From Chrysomallon squamiferum (Eukaryota > Mollusca > Gastropoda > Neomphalida > Peltospiridae): a stretch of DNA of 64,000 bases. The notes under the pieces are model-generated. The model had not been told where the DNA came from and made no database searches. It saw only the letters and a list, made by a program, of their open reading frames with translations. The position numbers and the translations under genes are program-made. Location of the stretch: positions 11,583,538 to 11,647,537 of the forward strand of contig CM022667.1 in the NCBI GenBank assembly GCA_012295275.1, given 5' to 3'. Position 1 is the first letter of the stretch, and every line of letters starts with the position of its first letter. This document shows positions 24,200 to 38,344 of this stretch, piece by piece.

Positions 24200-25276
24200 A
24201 CTGATTGTGATGACATCTGATCTCAAAGGAAAAAGAAATATTTTCAACCTTTTGTCATATTCCGCTGTGGCTAAGGTTAAACAGAAACCAACAGAAAATT
24301 CGAAAGAAAAAATCAATATAGCCAGAAAAATAACTGACGTGTAACATGATGAAATAATATATTTTTGTGAATAAATCATTGAAATTGACGAAATATTATT
24401 TAATATTCACAGACGACCATGATGTTACCTCTGGGAAAATGAAACTTATTTAATGTTATGTCATCTTGACACAATCAGTAGTGTAATAACCAAGAAGAAG
24501 AACAACAAAACATTTTAAATCCTTATCATTTCCATACTGTTAATCGTAAGACGAACTTTACTGAAGAAAAGAGATAGAGCAATAACAAAGACAACAGCAA
24601 ATAACAATAATATTAGATAGACAGCAATTTTAAAGACGTAAAAATAATTTTATTGCTCTCAGATTACATAACTACTTCAATACGTACAACAAATATGTTA
24701 GGTGTTTTGTACAGCTGATAATAAAATATTTTTTTTTACACATATCAGTAATCAGTTTAACAATGTTTATGCAAAACAATGTACAGTATATTACAAACAC
24801 TTGTTCTTTAAATCAATATTCAAAACGGTAATTTAAAAAAAAAAATAATAATAATAATGAAAATGCATCTATCGTATATACTCATCTATAATTCTGTATA
24901 TTTTATATCGATCTGCTTTTTAAACAGTGAAATGTTAATTGTACATAGACTGGTTTATAGGTCGATATAACTTTTAGAATATTTTTTTTTTCTTTTGATG
25001 CATAAATACAGAGAGCTTTTAGCTTTGTTTGTTGTTGTTTTTCTTTAAATAAACAGCTTCATTTAACTAAGAAATATAATTTGTTTACATTATAACAATC
25101 GTATTGCAGTTCATGGTGGTAAAAACTAAGTCATTTTATATATATATATATCTATATATATATATATATATATATATTTTAAAAGTTTTGAATATACATA
25201 ATTAATTAAATGCAAATATCAAAAATTGTATAATAATAATAATAACAGCGACAACGATACTAATAGTAGTATACCA

Positions 25277-25311
<35 letters not shown>

Positions 25312-25365
25312 TGATGATGATTATGATAATAATAATTAATAATAACAATAATAACACCGTCTTTC
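24200..25365 (+). repeat. Interspersed repeat, segment A copy
   Basis: Aligns by eye with 16690-17600 over most of its length, including TATTCCGCTGTGGCTA, ATATTCACAGACGAC, CATCTATCGTA and TAAATAAACAGC blocks. It ends in AAT and GAT microsatellites at 25265-25350. Confidence 0.65.
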
Positions 25366-25719
25366 CTCAATTTGTAAATAGACTAGTTTCAGTCTAGTTT
25401 GTCCAGGGACGTTACTCTTCGCGCGCATGCGCAATAGGAATGCGAAATACCTCCATTAAGCCCAGCTGGTTACTTCAACTTTCTAATTTATCTTTTCGTT
25501 ATTAAAAATAGCTAATCTTAGTTCTGTTATTTAAGCGTAAGTACCGCAGAATAACACTGTATAATAGTATCCAACAGAAATATACTTGGCTGTCTTCTAT
25601 CAACCAACATGTAATGTTACGTACGAGACATTAAACGTAGTTAACATTGCCCGATAGGACGTTTGTACCGAGTACACGTCTCTCAGGCGTCTGCATACAC
25701 TGTGCTATTTAGTTTTTGT
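25366..25719. other. Unique, CpG-containing non-coding stretch
   Basis: No gene recognised. It holds GCGCATGCGC at about 25421-25430, the palindrome bound by NRF-1-type factors in animals. It may be a promoter, but no transcript can be drawn from it. Confidence 0.3.
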
Positions 25720-25806
25720 GTTGTCGCCATATTCCCACATTAGTTAACTACATTGAAGAACCGTAAAAATATCAATTTGGAAACATGGTAGCTTAATAAA
25801 CTATCA

Positions 25807-25837
<31 letters not shown>

Positions 25838-25866
25838 GTTAACTAATATGGGAATGTGGCGACAAC
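25720..25866. mobile_element. Short hairpin element (MITE-like)
   Basis: Near-perfect 31-base terminal inverted repeats, 25720-25750 (GTTGTCGCCATATTCCCACA...) and 25836-25866, differ at two positions and enclose about 85 bases that end in a TA run. No coding capacity and no clear target-site duplication. It is most simply a non-autonomous DNA transposon. Confidence 0.55.
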
Positions 25867-26029
25867 TATATATATACGTAATATAAAAACAAGTATTAGT
25901 CATTCTGCTTTAAATAGGCCTATAAATGTTTTATGAATATTATGTAACTCTCTAGATAAAATACAAAATGATTATGAAACACATGTCTGGTAAAAGGGCA
26001 CTAATGAGGTTCCGTCACAATTTATTTAC

Positions 26030-26210
26030 TTATTTATTTATTTATGTGTTTGTTTGTCGTTTTATTTTATTTATTTATTTATTTTTTTATTTTTATTTTT
26101 TTTGATGAATTAATTAATTAATTTGTTTATTTATTTATTTATTTATTTATTAATTTCTATTTACCTATTTATTTTCTTCATTTATTCATTCATTCATTCA
26201 TTGACTCATT
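26030..26210. repeat. ATTT/ATTA low-complexity tract
   Basis: ATTT, ATTA and ATTC tetranucleotide runs. Confidence 0.8.
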
Positions 26211-26267
26211 ATTGATTAATGGAAGCAGCATAAAGGAGACCTTTGCTAGATAAGAATAATAAAACAG

Positions 26268-26641
26268 AGGCAGAAAGAGCATTTCGACAAAATGGTGAAA
26301 ACGTCAGGGAAAAATAGGCTGGACAAAAGCATTAGCAGTAGAACAACCAGCCCCAGGAAATATCAATGAAAGAAGTGATGAAGGCGATCTAGACCAAAGA
26401 AAAAAAAAACGCACGACGTTCAGGCTTCCCGACAGTCTTTATCAAAACACCAAAGTGAGTGTGGAGTGGACGTGATGCGTTGTGGATGTTAAAGAGAGTT
26501 TGGGAAGAGGAACAGACACCAGGGGAATGGCAGACAAGTGAGAGTGTCCCAGTGCACAAGAATGTGGGGACTGTAGAAGCGTGTCTCTGTGGGAAGTTGG
26601 AAACAGGAGCACAGACTCTGAAGTCTGATTCCTGTCAATAA
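26268..26641 (+). pseudogene. Non-LTR retrotransposon reverse-transcriptase relic
   Basis: Fragments on the plus strand resemble the N-terminal palm/fingers region of LINE reverse transcriptases: EHFDKMVKTSGKNRLDKS (family form: KMK.GKA.G.D) near 26278-26331, then LKRVWEEEQTPGEWQTSESV and PVHKNVGTVEAC (family form: W.EE..P.EW..S.VVPI.KNKG) at 26489-26584. Frames are broken and the YADD motif and endonuclease are absent. An RTE- or CR1-type source cannot be told apart by eye. Confidence 0.55.
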
Positions 26642-26839
26642 GAGACAGTTTAGATTGTGTTCATGGAACAGCGGAGTGGTATCAAAAACGATTATTTGCT
26701 GCCGATAGAAAAGAAACCGACAGAATCCCTCCCTTCTTGCGTGTTTCTTCTTTCATTTACTCTCGTTATTAATTTAAGATATGACACGAAAGTAATTTTA
26801 GACTGAATTTTTTTTGTTGTTTTGTTTTGCTGCTTTTTC

Positions 26840-26872
<33 letters not shown>

Positions 26873-27190
26873 TTTTTTTTTTTTTTTTTTGCTTTTTTCA
26901 TAAGTGGACATTTTTGAAGTTATAGCTGCATTTTGAAATCAATATATTTTAGCTGGCAGTGAGAACTTGAATATATCTTCTATGTTTGTACGTACGTAAA
27001 TACAAACATAATAGACATCAGCGAATAATATCAAATACTTGTTGTATCTTGAAGTTGGATATAAACATACAAATTTCAATGTTACAAACACAAGAGTTGA
27101 CAGTTGAGTGAACAGTTAACAATGATATATTTTTTGAAAGTTATTTATTATTTTGTTCTTTCTTTCTTTTTCTTCCTTCTCTCGTTCCAG
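26642..27190. other. Non-coding stretch
   Basis: Contains a TTA run (26842-26871) and poly-T. A strong polypyrimidine tract and TTCCAG acceptor end it at 27190. Confidence 0.5.
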
Positions 27191-28172
27191 AGAAAATGTT
27201 AACTGCGTATATGTTCGTGCAATTGGTTGGGCAGCTTCTGTTTCTTTATCCAAACGGTCCAACTACAAACGACTGTGATACATTTTACTGTAACGAAAAA
27301 TGGTTACAGTGAGTACATTCAGTATTGTAACCCATCATCATCATTATTACCTTTATCATCGTCATCAGTATTATTATATGTCTGTTATTTTCTACTTCTT
27401 CTTCTTCTTATCATCATCATTATCATTATTATTGCTGTTGTTGTTATTATAATTATTATAGTAATTATTATTATTATTGATTTTTGTTACTATTATTTCC
27501 TAAATTTGTTCCAGCAAAGAAGAAGAATGTTCATCATTTTGCGAAAGGGTAATTTTAATAACTTGTAATAGTTGTACCTCTTCATAATAATATTGCTATC
27601 CAACTACTGCTACTACGTCATCTATTTCTGCTGTTAGTACATCTGTCTCCACACCTTCTGTCATTAATATTCCAAACACTACCACCACACAAAATAAAAC
27701 ACTACCACCACACAAAACAAAACAAAACACTACCACCACACAAAACAAAACAAAACACTACCACCACACAAAATAAAACACTACCACCACACAAAATAAA
27801 ACAAAACACTACCACCACACAAAATAAAACGTACCACACAAAACAAAAAACAAACACTACCACTACAAACTTAAAAAACAATCACAAAAAAAAACAAAAC
27901 ACTATCATTACAAAACAAAACAGTTCTGTTTATACAAACACTACTACAACTTATAAAACAATCACAGCCAATATTACTGTTACTTCTGTTTATACAACTG
28001 CGATTACTAGTACGACTACTTCTACTACTCCTACTATACATTATGTTATGAATACAGCACAAGTTTTATTTATTTATTTATTATTATTATTATTTATTTT
28101 TTTTTTTTTATTTTTTTTTTTTTCGTGTTGTTGTTGTTATTTAAGGGTGTTCCTGCGGCAAAGAAGCTTCAG
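27191..28172 (+). CDS. Candidate small secreted cysteine-containing peptide (weak)
   Basis: Candidate exons: 27191-27308 (ATG 27196, after a TTCTTCCTTCTCTCGTTCCAG-type acceptor, ending at GTGAGT), 27515-27548 and 28146-28172, with compatible phases 2 and 0. The frame reads MLTAYMFVQLVGQLLFLYPN (signal-like), then NDCDTFYCNEKWL, then EEECSSFCER, then GVPAAKKLQ. The four cysteines give C-x4-C and C-x3-C pairs. Against it: all three frames are open over the first exon, the other exons are tiny, and no end or stop is identified. I do not recognise a family. It could be chance. Confidence 0.25.
27676..27860. repeat. Minisatellite with CACTACCACCACAC core
   Basis: About seven imperfect units of CACTACCACCACACAAAA followed by variable CAAAA or TAAAA spacers. 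Confidence 0.85.
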
Positions 28173-28812
28173 GTATATAGGTGTTTTTTGTTTGTTTGTT
28201 TCTTTGTTGTTTATTTTAGTTTTTGCTGGCTTTTTCAAGATACCTTTGTGACACCTGTCTATGCCTAAGTTACCACTACTTCTCTGTTCCTCCTACTACT
28301 ACCACAGTTATTTATATAACTATCACTACTACTACTACTATTAGCAGTATCTTTAAAGTATATGTGCAGTCTTTTTTGTCTATATAATAATAGTACTACT
28401 ACTAGTAGTATGAAATGTTTTTAATTCCACGACTTCTGCTATGACTATGGCAACTACGATGAAATATGCTGCTAATTTGTCTACTACTACTTCTAATATT
28501 GCTTCAACTATTTCTTCCACTGCTTCTACTGGATATATATATATATATATACTACTACTACATTTTTAATTCGACCTCTTCTACTATGACTATGGCAACT
28601 ACTATGATTCATGTTGCTGATTTGTCTACTACTGCTTCTAATGTTAACAAAAATTATTTTATCTACAAACTTATTTAAAAAGTATCATATGAAAGTGTTT
28701 GGTTTATTTTGGTTAAAGTTGTATATCCAGGACCGCAGTTAAAACTTCAGCAACAACTAGCATGACAAATACAAACTAACAGACATTAACACAAATACAT
28801 GTTTGTCAGTTA

Positions 28813-28846
<34 letters not shown>

Positions 28847-28879
28847 GTTTATTATTAACTTTTATTATTATTGTTGTTT

Positions 28880-28911
<32 letters not shown>

Positions 28912-29857
28912 ATTTTCATCATTATTACTTTTATTATTATTTTTTTTTTTTTTTTTTTAAAAATTTTTAATTTTTAAAATTTTCTCCATCTAAATATGTA
29001 TAATTATCATAGTCAAGCTTATTACGTACATCTGGTTTCCAGAAATTGACGAAACTGTTTCCTAGAATATATAAAAGGATTTTCCAGGAACGTTTAATGT
29101 CTATGTCTGACATTGAAGCTACAAGTCTGTACACATCAATCACAAATTAGAATTATTTTCAGTAAACTGTTCTATTTCTTGTTTGTTGTTTTTGTTGTTG
29201 TTGTTCTCATTATTTATTTATTAATTTATTTATTTATTATTCATTTACATTTTTTGTTTCAACAGAAAATTGTGTTTTTAAACAATCGGACAATTAAATT
29301 TCGGTTGTTTAAAACGAAAGAGCGAATATACAAAAAAAATAAAAAAATGATAATACTCCATCTTCCCATAATAAATAAATAAATAAATAAATAATAATAA
29401 AAAAAATAATAATAATAATAATAAAAAAAAAATAATAATAATAAAGTTGTATTGAACAATAATTAAAATAAAAATTATTAAAGAAAATTTTATTTAAAAA
29501 ATAATTAGGCAGTAATAAATGTATAAATGACCTTTGCTTCGCGTTCAGTAAGGTTTCTGAAGTGGTCTCGAAATACTCTGTCAAATAGGTCATTTTTTTT
29601 TTTTTTTTTTCGCTATTTCCTGAACTTTGGAATCCGGATAGAAGTGTACATACTCTAATTACAATCTATAACGTACATATATGAGTGAAAATATTGTAAT
29701 AATCATAGTAATAATAATAAGAAGAACAAGAACAAGAAGAAGAAGAAGAAGAACAAGAAGAGAAACAAGAAGAACAACACAACAACAATAATAAAAGCAA
29801 TAATAACTAAATAAATAAATAAATGCTAAAAAAATTACAAAAAAAGGTCAGGTTTGA
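28173..29857. other. Non-coding stretch of ACT, TTA, poly-T and AAAT repeats
   Basis: Two related ACT-rich patches (28440-28520 and 28560-28640) share CTATGACTATGGCAACTAC. TTA runs lie near 28815 and 28883, and AAAT/AAT runs near 29370-29445. A TATATAAAAGG box at 29068-29078 has no gene that I can attach to it. Confidence 0.5.
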
Positions 29858-30770
29858 AAACTCTTGCAAATAAATCGGCCTCAGATACTTTACCATGCAG
29901 CCACAATTTCCTCCAAAATGATGGGACTGCGTGTGTCTAGTCCTGCATGTCCCCAATACTCCTTCAAGGTGTTTTGAAATAACAAAATGTCTTGTAGGGT
30001 CCCCTTCCCCTTAAATTTGTGCCAACTACTAATATATGTTAGATGGGGCTAATTGCTGCAATGACAGGAAGTCAATGAAATGGACTATGTGATCCACAGG
30101 CACTGGTCATAATGGAGGCAATCCAAATTGCATCTAAATTTTTCCAGTTCTTTTCCATGCCACTTTCTCCATGCGACTTGGCATTGAATTCTTTAGCAAT
30201 CTTTATGCTCAATCCCCTTCGGAAAAGACCCGAAATACCCTTTCTATCCCTCCTGCACTATCGGCATAAAATTCCAAGGAGTTACTGCTTGACATCTATT
30301 ATACTTTTTAAATTGTTTGCATCTGTTGCTTTTCGAGGTCCCTGAAATTGTAATCTAAAACCGTCGGTAAAACCTTTAACACCTGTGCTGCCAGTTTGTT
30401 GGAGGACTGTTTTAGCTGATGGCCAGGATACTTGTGTTTATCGGGGAATATCCCATCATATTCAAGTTAGTTCTGCCCTTATGATATGCACTGAAGAGAG
30501 GGATGTCTCCCACCAAATTTTCCACATGCGTGCCTAAATTTAAATTTGGCAAATGTACATTTGCCACCATCAGACCCCCAACATGTCCTAGCACCGCGGT
30601 ACGTTCCAATAACGCACATCAAAATCATGACAGCCACAGGTGGATTGATGTAAAGCAACCTCCCTTTTCCATTTTTTTGACCACTAGTTTCTCCTCCCTC
30701 CAATACGAGGTCGCCTGCACTATCCTGAATAGATTCCATTTCCTGGCCGGACTTACACAATACAAGTCAA
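29858..30770 (-). pseudogene. DIRS-like (tyrosine-recombinase) retroelement relic
   Basis: Broken minus-strand frames follow the order of a DIRS/Ngaro-type element. A Gag zinc-knuckle-like end (GKCTFAKFKFRHACGKFGG, about 30510-30568) comes first. Then the start of the reverse-transcriptase protein (GFTDGFRLQFQGPRKAT, NLKS; about 30315-30395), then, after loss of the catalytic core, an RNase-H-like LEFYADSAGG (about 30246-30275). A recombinase N-terminal region follows (PVPVDHIVHFIDFLSL, about 30055-30105; FVISKHLEGV near 29970; SEADLFARVFK near 29870). Several frameshifts and stops make it non-functional. It has higher GC content than its surroundings. The family call is from remembered motif patterns. 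Confidence 0.6.
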
Positions 30771-31119
30771 TCTACGTACTCAATTTCAAAACTGCTAGTA
30801 TCCGGCTCACCGTTTTCTGTCGTTCCCTTCTGAAACAATCGTGGAATCATCCATGGCCCTTTGTCTTCGTCCTCGCTGTTGAGGCGGCTCGGTCGTCAAA
30901 AAACGAGAAGGCTGGTTGATCCTCCGCTTCGATCTGCCTACATTTTTCTGGGCAGACACTTTCCTTTTCTTTTGTTTTTTTCAGACAATATCAGCCGTTT
31001 CTGCTAATTGAAAAAAAGGCTGGATGGCAATGGATGAAAAAAGCAAGTAAATGTTTCCCCGTTGCTGCTGAAATGGCGCTTGAATGGAAAAAGACTGATT
31101 TATGCGCACGTCGCGCTTA

Positions 31120-31950
31120 TACTGTATAGACTAGACAACTAGAGTTAATTCCCTTTGGCCTTTGCCTCCCATGCAAGCCATTTACCACTACCACACAGCT
31201 AGCTGTATTTTTCTGACATTAGATGGGATTATAAGTTATTACGAATAATCTGTACTAACACCAAACATCAGACACAGAAGTGTATAAAAAGTTGCGCATT
31301 CGTTTCCAGTAGTAATCTACAGTTTTAACTAATCAAAATCAGTTCCCCTTGATCTTCTGTGTAGCCTTTTCTTGTCAAGCAATGTTCCATAAATTTGAAC
31401 TTTTATTAATTCAGAATCATTTTCATAGGAGGAGATGGATTAACTTATTATTATTTTTATTATTTATAATTATTATCATTATCAAAATCCTTATTAGTTT
31501 TGTTATATTTAGTATTTTGTTGTGGCTATTATTATTATTATTATTATACATTTTTGCATATTCAAAATTGACTCAATTTTTACCACTGTGAATTGTAATA
31601 ACATTGCTATAATAATAATACTTGTTACTTAAAGAAAAAATACATAGAACAAAAACAAGATTATGCAAACAAACATAAATGCGTTTTCCATTTTAAATTT
31701 TTTGTTTAATTATCTTTCTGAATATTACAGTGTTGATTATTTTATTCGTATATGAATATGGTAGAAAGCTATTGATTTAAATTAGAACTGTTTGTAATAT
31801 ACTGAACATTGTTTTGCGTAAACATCGTTCAACTGGTTATTGATATGTGTACATTTTTTAGTTTAATTTCAGCTGTACAGAACTCATGGCATAGTTATTG
31901 TACGTTTTGAAGTAGTTATGTAATCTGAGTTCATATAAAATTATTTTTGA
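31120..31950 (-). repeat. Interspersed repeat A-B, truncated copy
   Basis: In reverse orientation it carries segment A (31430-31950) then segment B (31120-31350). The B end matches 17750-17940 (GAATTAACTCTAGT, CAGCTAGCTGTGTGGT) and breaks off near 31125, next to the DIRS-like relic. Confidence 0.6.
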
Positions 31951-32036
31951 TTGTTCGATCTCTAATATTATTGTTGTTGTTTTTCTCTTTTTCTATCTCT
32001 ATTATGATTATGATTATTATTATTACTATTATTATT

Positions 32037-32068
<32 letters not shown>

Positions 32069-32214
32069 CGTCGTTATTATTTTCAACAAAGTTCATTAAC
32101 ACTATGAAAGTCATAAGGATATAAAATGTGTTCGTCTTCTATTTACAACATTTACAGTAAAACGTTATTTCTATGCATTTCATTGTTAATATATATATAT
32201 ATATAGACAGAGAT

Positions 32215-32323
<109 letters not shown>

Positions 32324-32561
32324 AAAACTGGTTACAATCATTCACTGTCAAAAAATTGGGACCGATGTTAAAGATACAAATGAGTGAAAACAGGAAATGC
32401 GGTAGTAGTAATAGTCATGTAATGTGTGAAGTAGTAATAGTAATGTAATGTGTGAAGTAGTAAAAGTAGAGTCTATAATGTAAGAATAACTAGTAGTAGA
32501 AGTGGTAGTAATTGTAATAGTATCAGCATCAATAGTAGCAGTACTAGCAGCATACATTCAT

Positions 32562-32685
32562 GACATCACTTGCCAAGTGAGTTACAATTCGTGACATCAT
32601 TTACCAAATACGTTAGAGTTCGTGACATTACTCACCAAGTACGTTACAGCTCGTGACATCACTTAACAAGTAAGTTAAAGTTGTT
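32562..32685. repeat. 31-bp minisatellite, four units
   Basis: Four head-to-tail units begin GACATCACT or a variant and end TTCGT, TCGT or TTGTT. Spacing is exactly 31 bases. Confidence 0.85.
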
Positions 32686-34240
32686 AGGTTTAGTGTATTA
32701 AACAAAGATGAATATAATTATTATAATGAGCAGATGCCGATATAGAGACGCTATCCCATCTAAAATTAGTTCTGATTTAACTGTAGCGCTGTAGAAACTA
32801 GAAGGAGATTTAATGTAAGTTACTGATCAGACGTTTACCCCAGAGATACGATCCCACCCACAGTCAGTGTTAGATAAATGAAAGCGACATAGAGACTGGT
32901 AGCAGATATCTTTATTGTAAGTCACTGCTCAAGGCGGTTAATGTTTAACACAGAAGTGTGTCATCAGTCAGAAAAATAGGGTTGAGTCCATTAATTAAAC
33001 AATAATTTATCTTCATTAACCAAATTTAGTGTAAAAAAAACAGTAGTTCTGGTAATGACTGTTTGGTGGGTGTAGTATTTGTGGTAGTAGTACTGGTAAT
33101 GATGGTCGTGTTAGTATTTGATTTTGTTTGTGTTCCTGTCGTAGATGTTGTTGTAATAGCACTAGTACTCATTAAAAAATAATAATAATAGTTGTAGTAA
33201 TAGCAGTAGTAGTAATGGTAATAGTAGTAGAAATTGTTGTTGTAGTATTTTAGAAGTAGAAATAGTAGTAGTAGGAGTAATTAGTAATAATAGTAGTAGC
33301 AGTAGTAGCTGTTGTAGTAGTAGTTGTTGTTGCTGCAGTATTATTATTATTATTTCTGTTGTGGTAATGGTAGGTGTTCTAATAATTACAGTAATAGCAG
33401 AGTTTGACCAAAATTGATTGCAGCGATAAATGTAAACCAAATTGTTATAATATCGAAATCGATCTTGTTCTCATTTTTATATCAATTCGGACAGTTGTGA
33501 TAGTTGATGCAGTTGTCACTTTTGTTATAGCAGTTGTTTTGTGGAACGTTTTGTAATTGTTGTCGTTGTTGTAACTCTAAATGTAAAACCATTATGTCTA
33601 ATGTAGTTGCTGCTCATGCCGTAACTATTGTTCTGATTGTTATTATTGTGTTCATCTTAATTCTTTCAAACTTGAGACAGTAAAAGAAATAATGCCACTT
33701 AAAACTTGTCTATTTTTTAAGACTGTGTAGCCATGAATATATGTATGTATATATGTATGTGTGCATGTATGTACGCATGTACGCATATGTATGTACGTAT
33801 GTATTTGTGTACGTAGCATATATGAGTTTAACCGAGCATATATGTACTTATATGAATCCATTTACTTGTTAATTAACGTAAATATTTCAGAAGGTTTACA
33901 AATAAAGTTAAGCATTCTTTAAACAATCAGTTCTATTTTTGAACACCGAAATGTCAAGACAGTTAAAACAAACAATCAAGATGCTGTTTTCTCTATAGAA
34001 ATAAAACCTCTGCTATTGTTAGATTTTAAAAACTATCAAAATATCCTATAAAAAAACGACAACGTATCAGTACAAATAATGAATGGCATATGTATATTCA
34101 TTTATTTAGGAGTTAAAATAATGAAGTATGATTGATACAAGTGAACTCTGGAAGACCAAATATTTACTACGTGCAGCATATATATATATACACAGAAGAT
34201 GGGAGTTTTACGTAGAAATATTAAAGACAGTTTGTTTAAT

Positions 34241-35706
<1,466 letters not shown>

Positions 35707-35735
35707 TTTTGTAACTTCAGAAAGTTTGAGATCAG

Positions 35736-35741
35736 AATAAA
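35736..35741 (+). promoter_or_regulatory. Poly(A) signal AATAAA
   Basis: 30 bases past the stop at 35706, which supports the spliced last exon. Confidence 0.6.
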
Positions 35742-35792
35742 CTTACATCTTCATCTATTTGTTTTGTTGATCGCTGGAATTCATTAATTACT

Positions 35793-35793
<1 letters not shown>

Positions 35794-35826
<33 letters not shown>

Positions 35827-36007
35827 CTATTGTTGTTGATTGTTTTGGTATTGTGGGAAGTGTTGTTTGTTTGTTTTTTCTTTTACTTTCTTTCTTTTTT
35901 TCACAATTACAGAAAGTAATTCACAAATATATTTTACCATGTCATCGAAAACCTTTCCTGTTACCGTATTTTCAGTTGTTCAGAAACGCGGAGAAATACG
36001 GCAATAC

Positions 36008-36068
<61 letters not shown>

Positions 36069-36070
36069 CA
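35794..36070. repeat. Poly-T tract and TTA array
   Basis: A T-run at 35794-35826 and TTA repeats at 36009-36067. Confidence 0.9.
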
Positions 36071-36424
36071 TTTAATATCAGTACGGATAACTAATTTTTG
36101 GGCCGAGTCATCACGTATTTCTTTTTAAATAAACTTATATAAAATTAATATATTTAGTCACAGATGTTCACACACCTGGAACAATTATTCGAAATGACAA
36201 GCCAACACGATAAATAAGGTAGAAAATATATTATGAAAAAGTTATAATGTAAATATTAAAGTAATTAACTACTAAAGATAAGTAATATGTAAATACAGTT
36301 TTAATAGGTACAATGTAGAGAAATGAAAGGAAGAGAGATATATTGTAAACTGCTGTTTCTGTTCTTATTTTTCGTCTTCGTTGTTGTTGTTGTGCATGTT
36401 GACGTCTACAACATCGCTGTTCTT

Positions 36425-37581
36425 TTAGTCATCATCATCTTCCTCCTCTTCTTTTTCTGAATAATAATAATTATTTTAGTTTCTTAGTAAAACAACAACA
36501 ATAATAATAATAATAGCAACAATAATTATAATAATATTAACGATAATAATAACAATGATAACAACACTGATTACTGTAATAATAATGAGAACAGTAATAG
36601 TAATAACAATAATAAGAATAAAAATATCAGTAGTAGTAATAATAATAATAGAAAGAATAATAATAATAAGAAGAAGAAAAATATATTAATAATAACAATA
36701 ACAACAGCAACAACAACAACAATAAAAAATAATAACAATATTTAAAGTATTACTGAATGTAAGTTAATTTATTTGTTAATAAATCCTTGTTATTTGTTAA
36801 AATATCATCCGCAGTGAATTCATATTTCACAATCACTCACTCTCAAATACATTTCATTAATCACCATAATTATAATAAACCCTTTCATTATCATTAAATA
36901 CCTGCAGTGATATGAAATGAAGGTCCTACCCGATCAGCTACATTTTTTTAATTTGTTTTCTTAAACAATGGAAATATAAACTGTATATAAGTCGTTATTT
37001 GTAATCAATTTTGGTGAATAAATTTTTTTTTCGATTATTATATTTATTCAAAATTGCAGTGGAAATATTTCAAGCAGATAAATAAGCAGCTGCTCTATGA
37101 ATATTTAATTAGGCACTAAATATATGTGCTTACTGTATCCTTTCATTTTATTTCATATAATTTTAAAATGATGACAATAACGGTAGCTATATATTTCTAC
37201 AATATTTAAAAAGAAAAAAAAAATCCAGCAAACAATCAAGTTTTGTTAGAGCATTCCAAACAAAATTGTTCAGGTCTCTTTGTTCGCTATGTAGACGAAA
37301 CATTAAAAGGAAAAACTCGTTAAACAACTTCATGATAGATCACTCAACATACTGCAGTGTAAGTAGAAACCATAAAGCGAAGGAAAACACATAAAACGAA
37401 GTATTAAAGAAACGTGATCTTCTTGAATGTGAAATCTTTTATACGTAATTCCAGTGTAACCATTCATTAAAAATAAAATAAATAAATAAATAAAAGAAGG
37501 GGGAAAAAGTAAAAAAACCCAATATTTATATGTATTTTTTATTTATTTTTTATTTATCCATATTTCTTTCTGTTTGTCGTT

Positions 37582-37676
<95 letters not shown>

Positions 37677-38125
37677 GAATGATTGTGTGTCATTCTATCC
37701 ATATATCACTTTATTTATCTTTCTGTGTTTTCTGTCATTTATCATCTATCATTTACTACCTACATACCTATCTGTCTATCTATTATATATATGACTGTCT
37801 GTTTGTCTGTCTGTCTGTTTAATTTAATTTAAATTTACCTTGCGCTGGTTCCGCTTCAACTTCTTTTCCTGAAGTTGATTCCTGTCCGGTTGCCGGGAGA
37901 TGTGCCGGTACGTCCCCCTGTCCGGGTGCTGCAGGTGCTTGTCCGTGTCCGGTTGCCGGTAAATGTGCTGGCACGTCTCCCTGTCCGTGTTGAACAGAGA
38001 ATACTGCCGTTACTGACAGAAGTAGCAGCTGTTACGAAATAAAAGTAAAAGTGAATAAATTAAATGAAGTAAAAAATAAATATATAATAAATAAATAAAT
38101 AAGAATGAAACAAAATTAAAAAATA

Positions 38126-38173
<48 letters not shown>

Positions 38174-38312
38174 AGTCTCTTGAATTATCTCCGTTTTCAC
38201 ATTCATCCTCTCGTTTTTAGTTCTTTGTCTATCTAGATATCTCTCTGTCGTTCTGTCTATCTATCTGTCTTCCATCTATCTATCTATCTGTTGATCTGTC
38301 TATATGTCTGTT

Positions 38313-38344
<32 letters not shown>

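Noticed and set aside
22876-24204. A 442-codon open frame rich in LVLSLLLLFVIT repeats
   Set aside because: It is the translation of a 36-bp minisatellite, whose period is a multiple of three. There is no signal of selection, and a one-base unit change near 23130 switches frame freely.
29259-29593. ORFs on the minus strand at 29259-29593
   Set aside because: Composed of F, Y and I runs from AAT/AAAT repeats, without splice or family support.
36322-36459. Plus-strand hydrophobic ORF starting MKGREIYCKLLF
   Set aside because: Its end is the complement of the acidic codons of the minus-strand last exon at 36425-36456, and it lacks other support.
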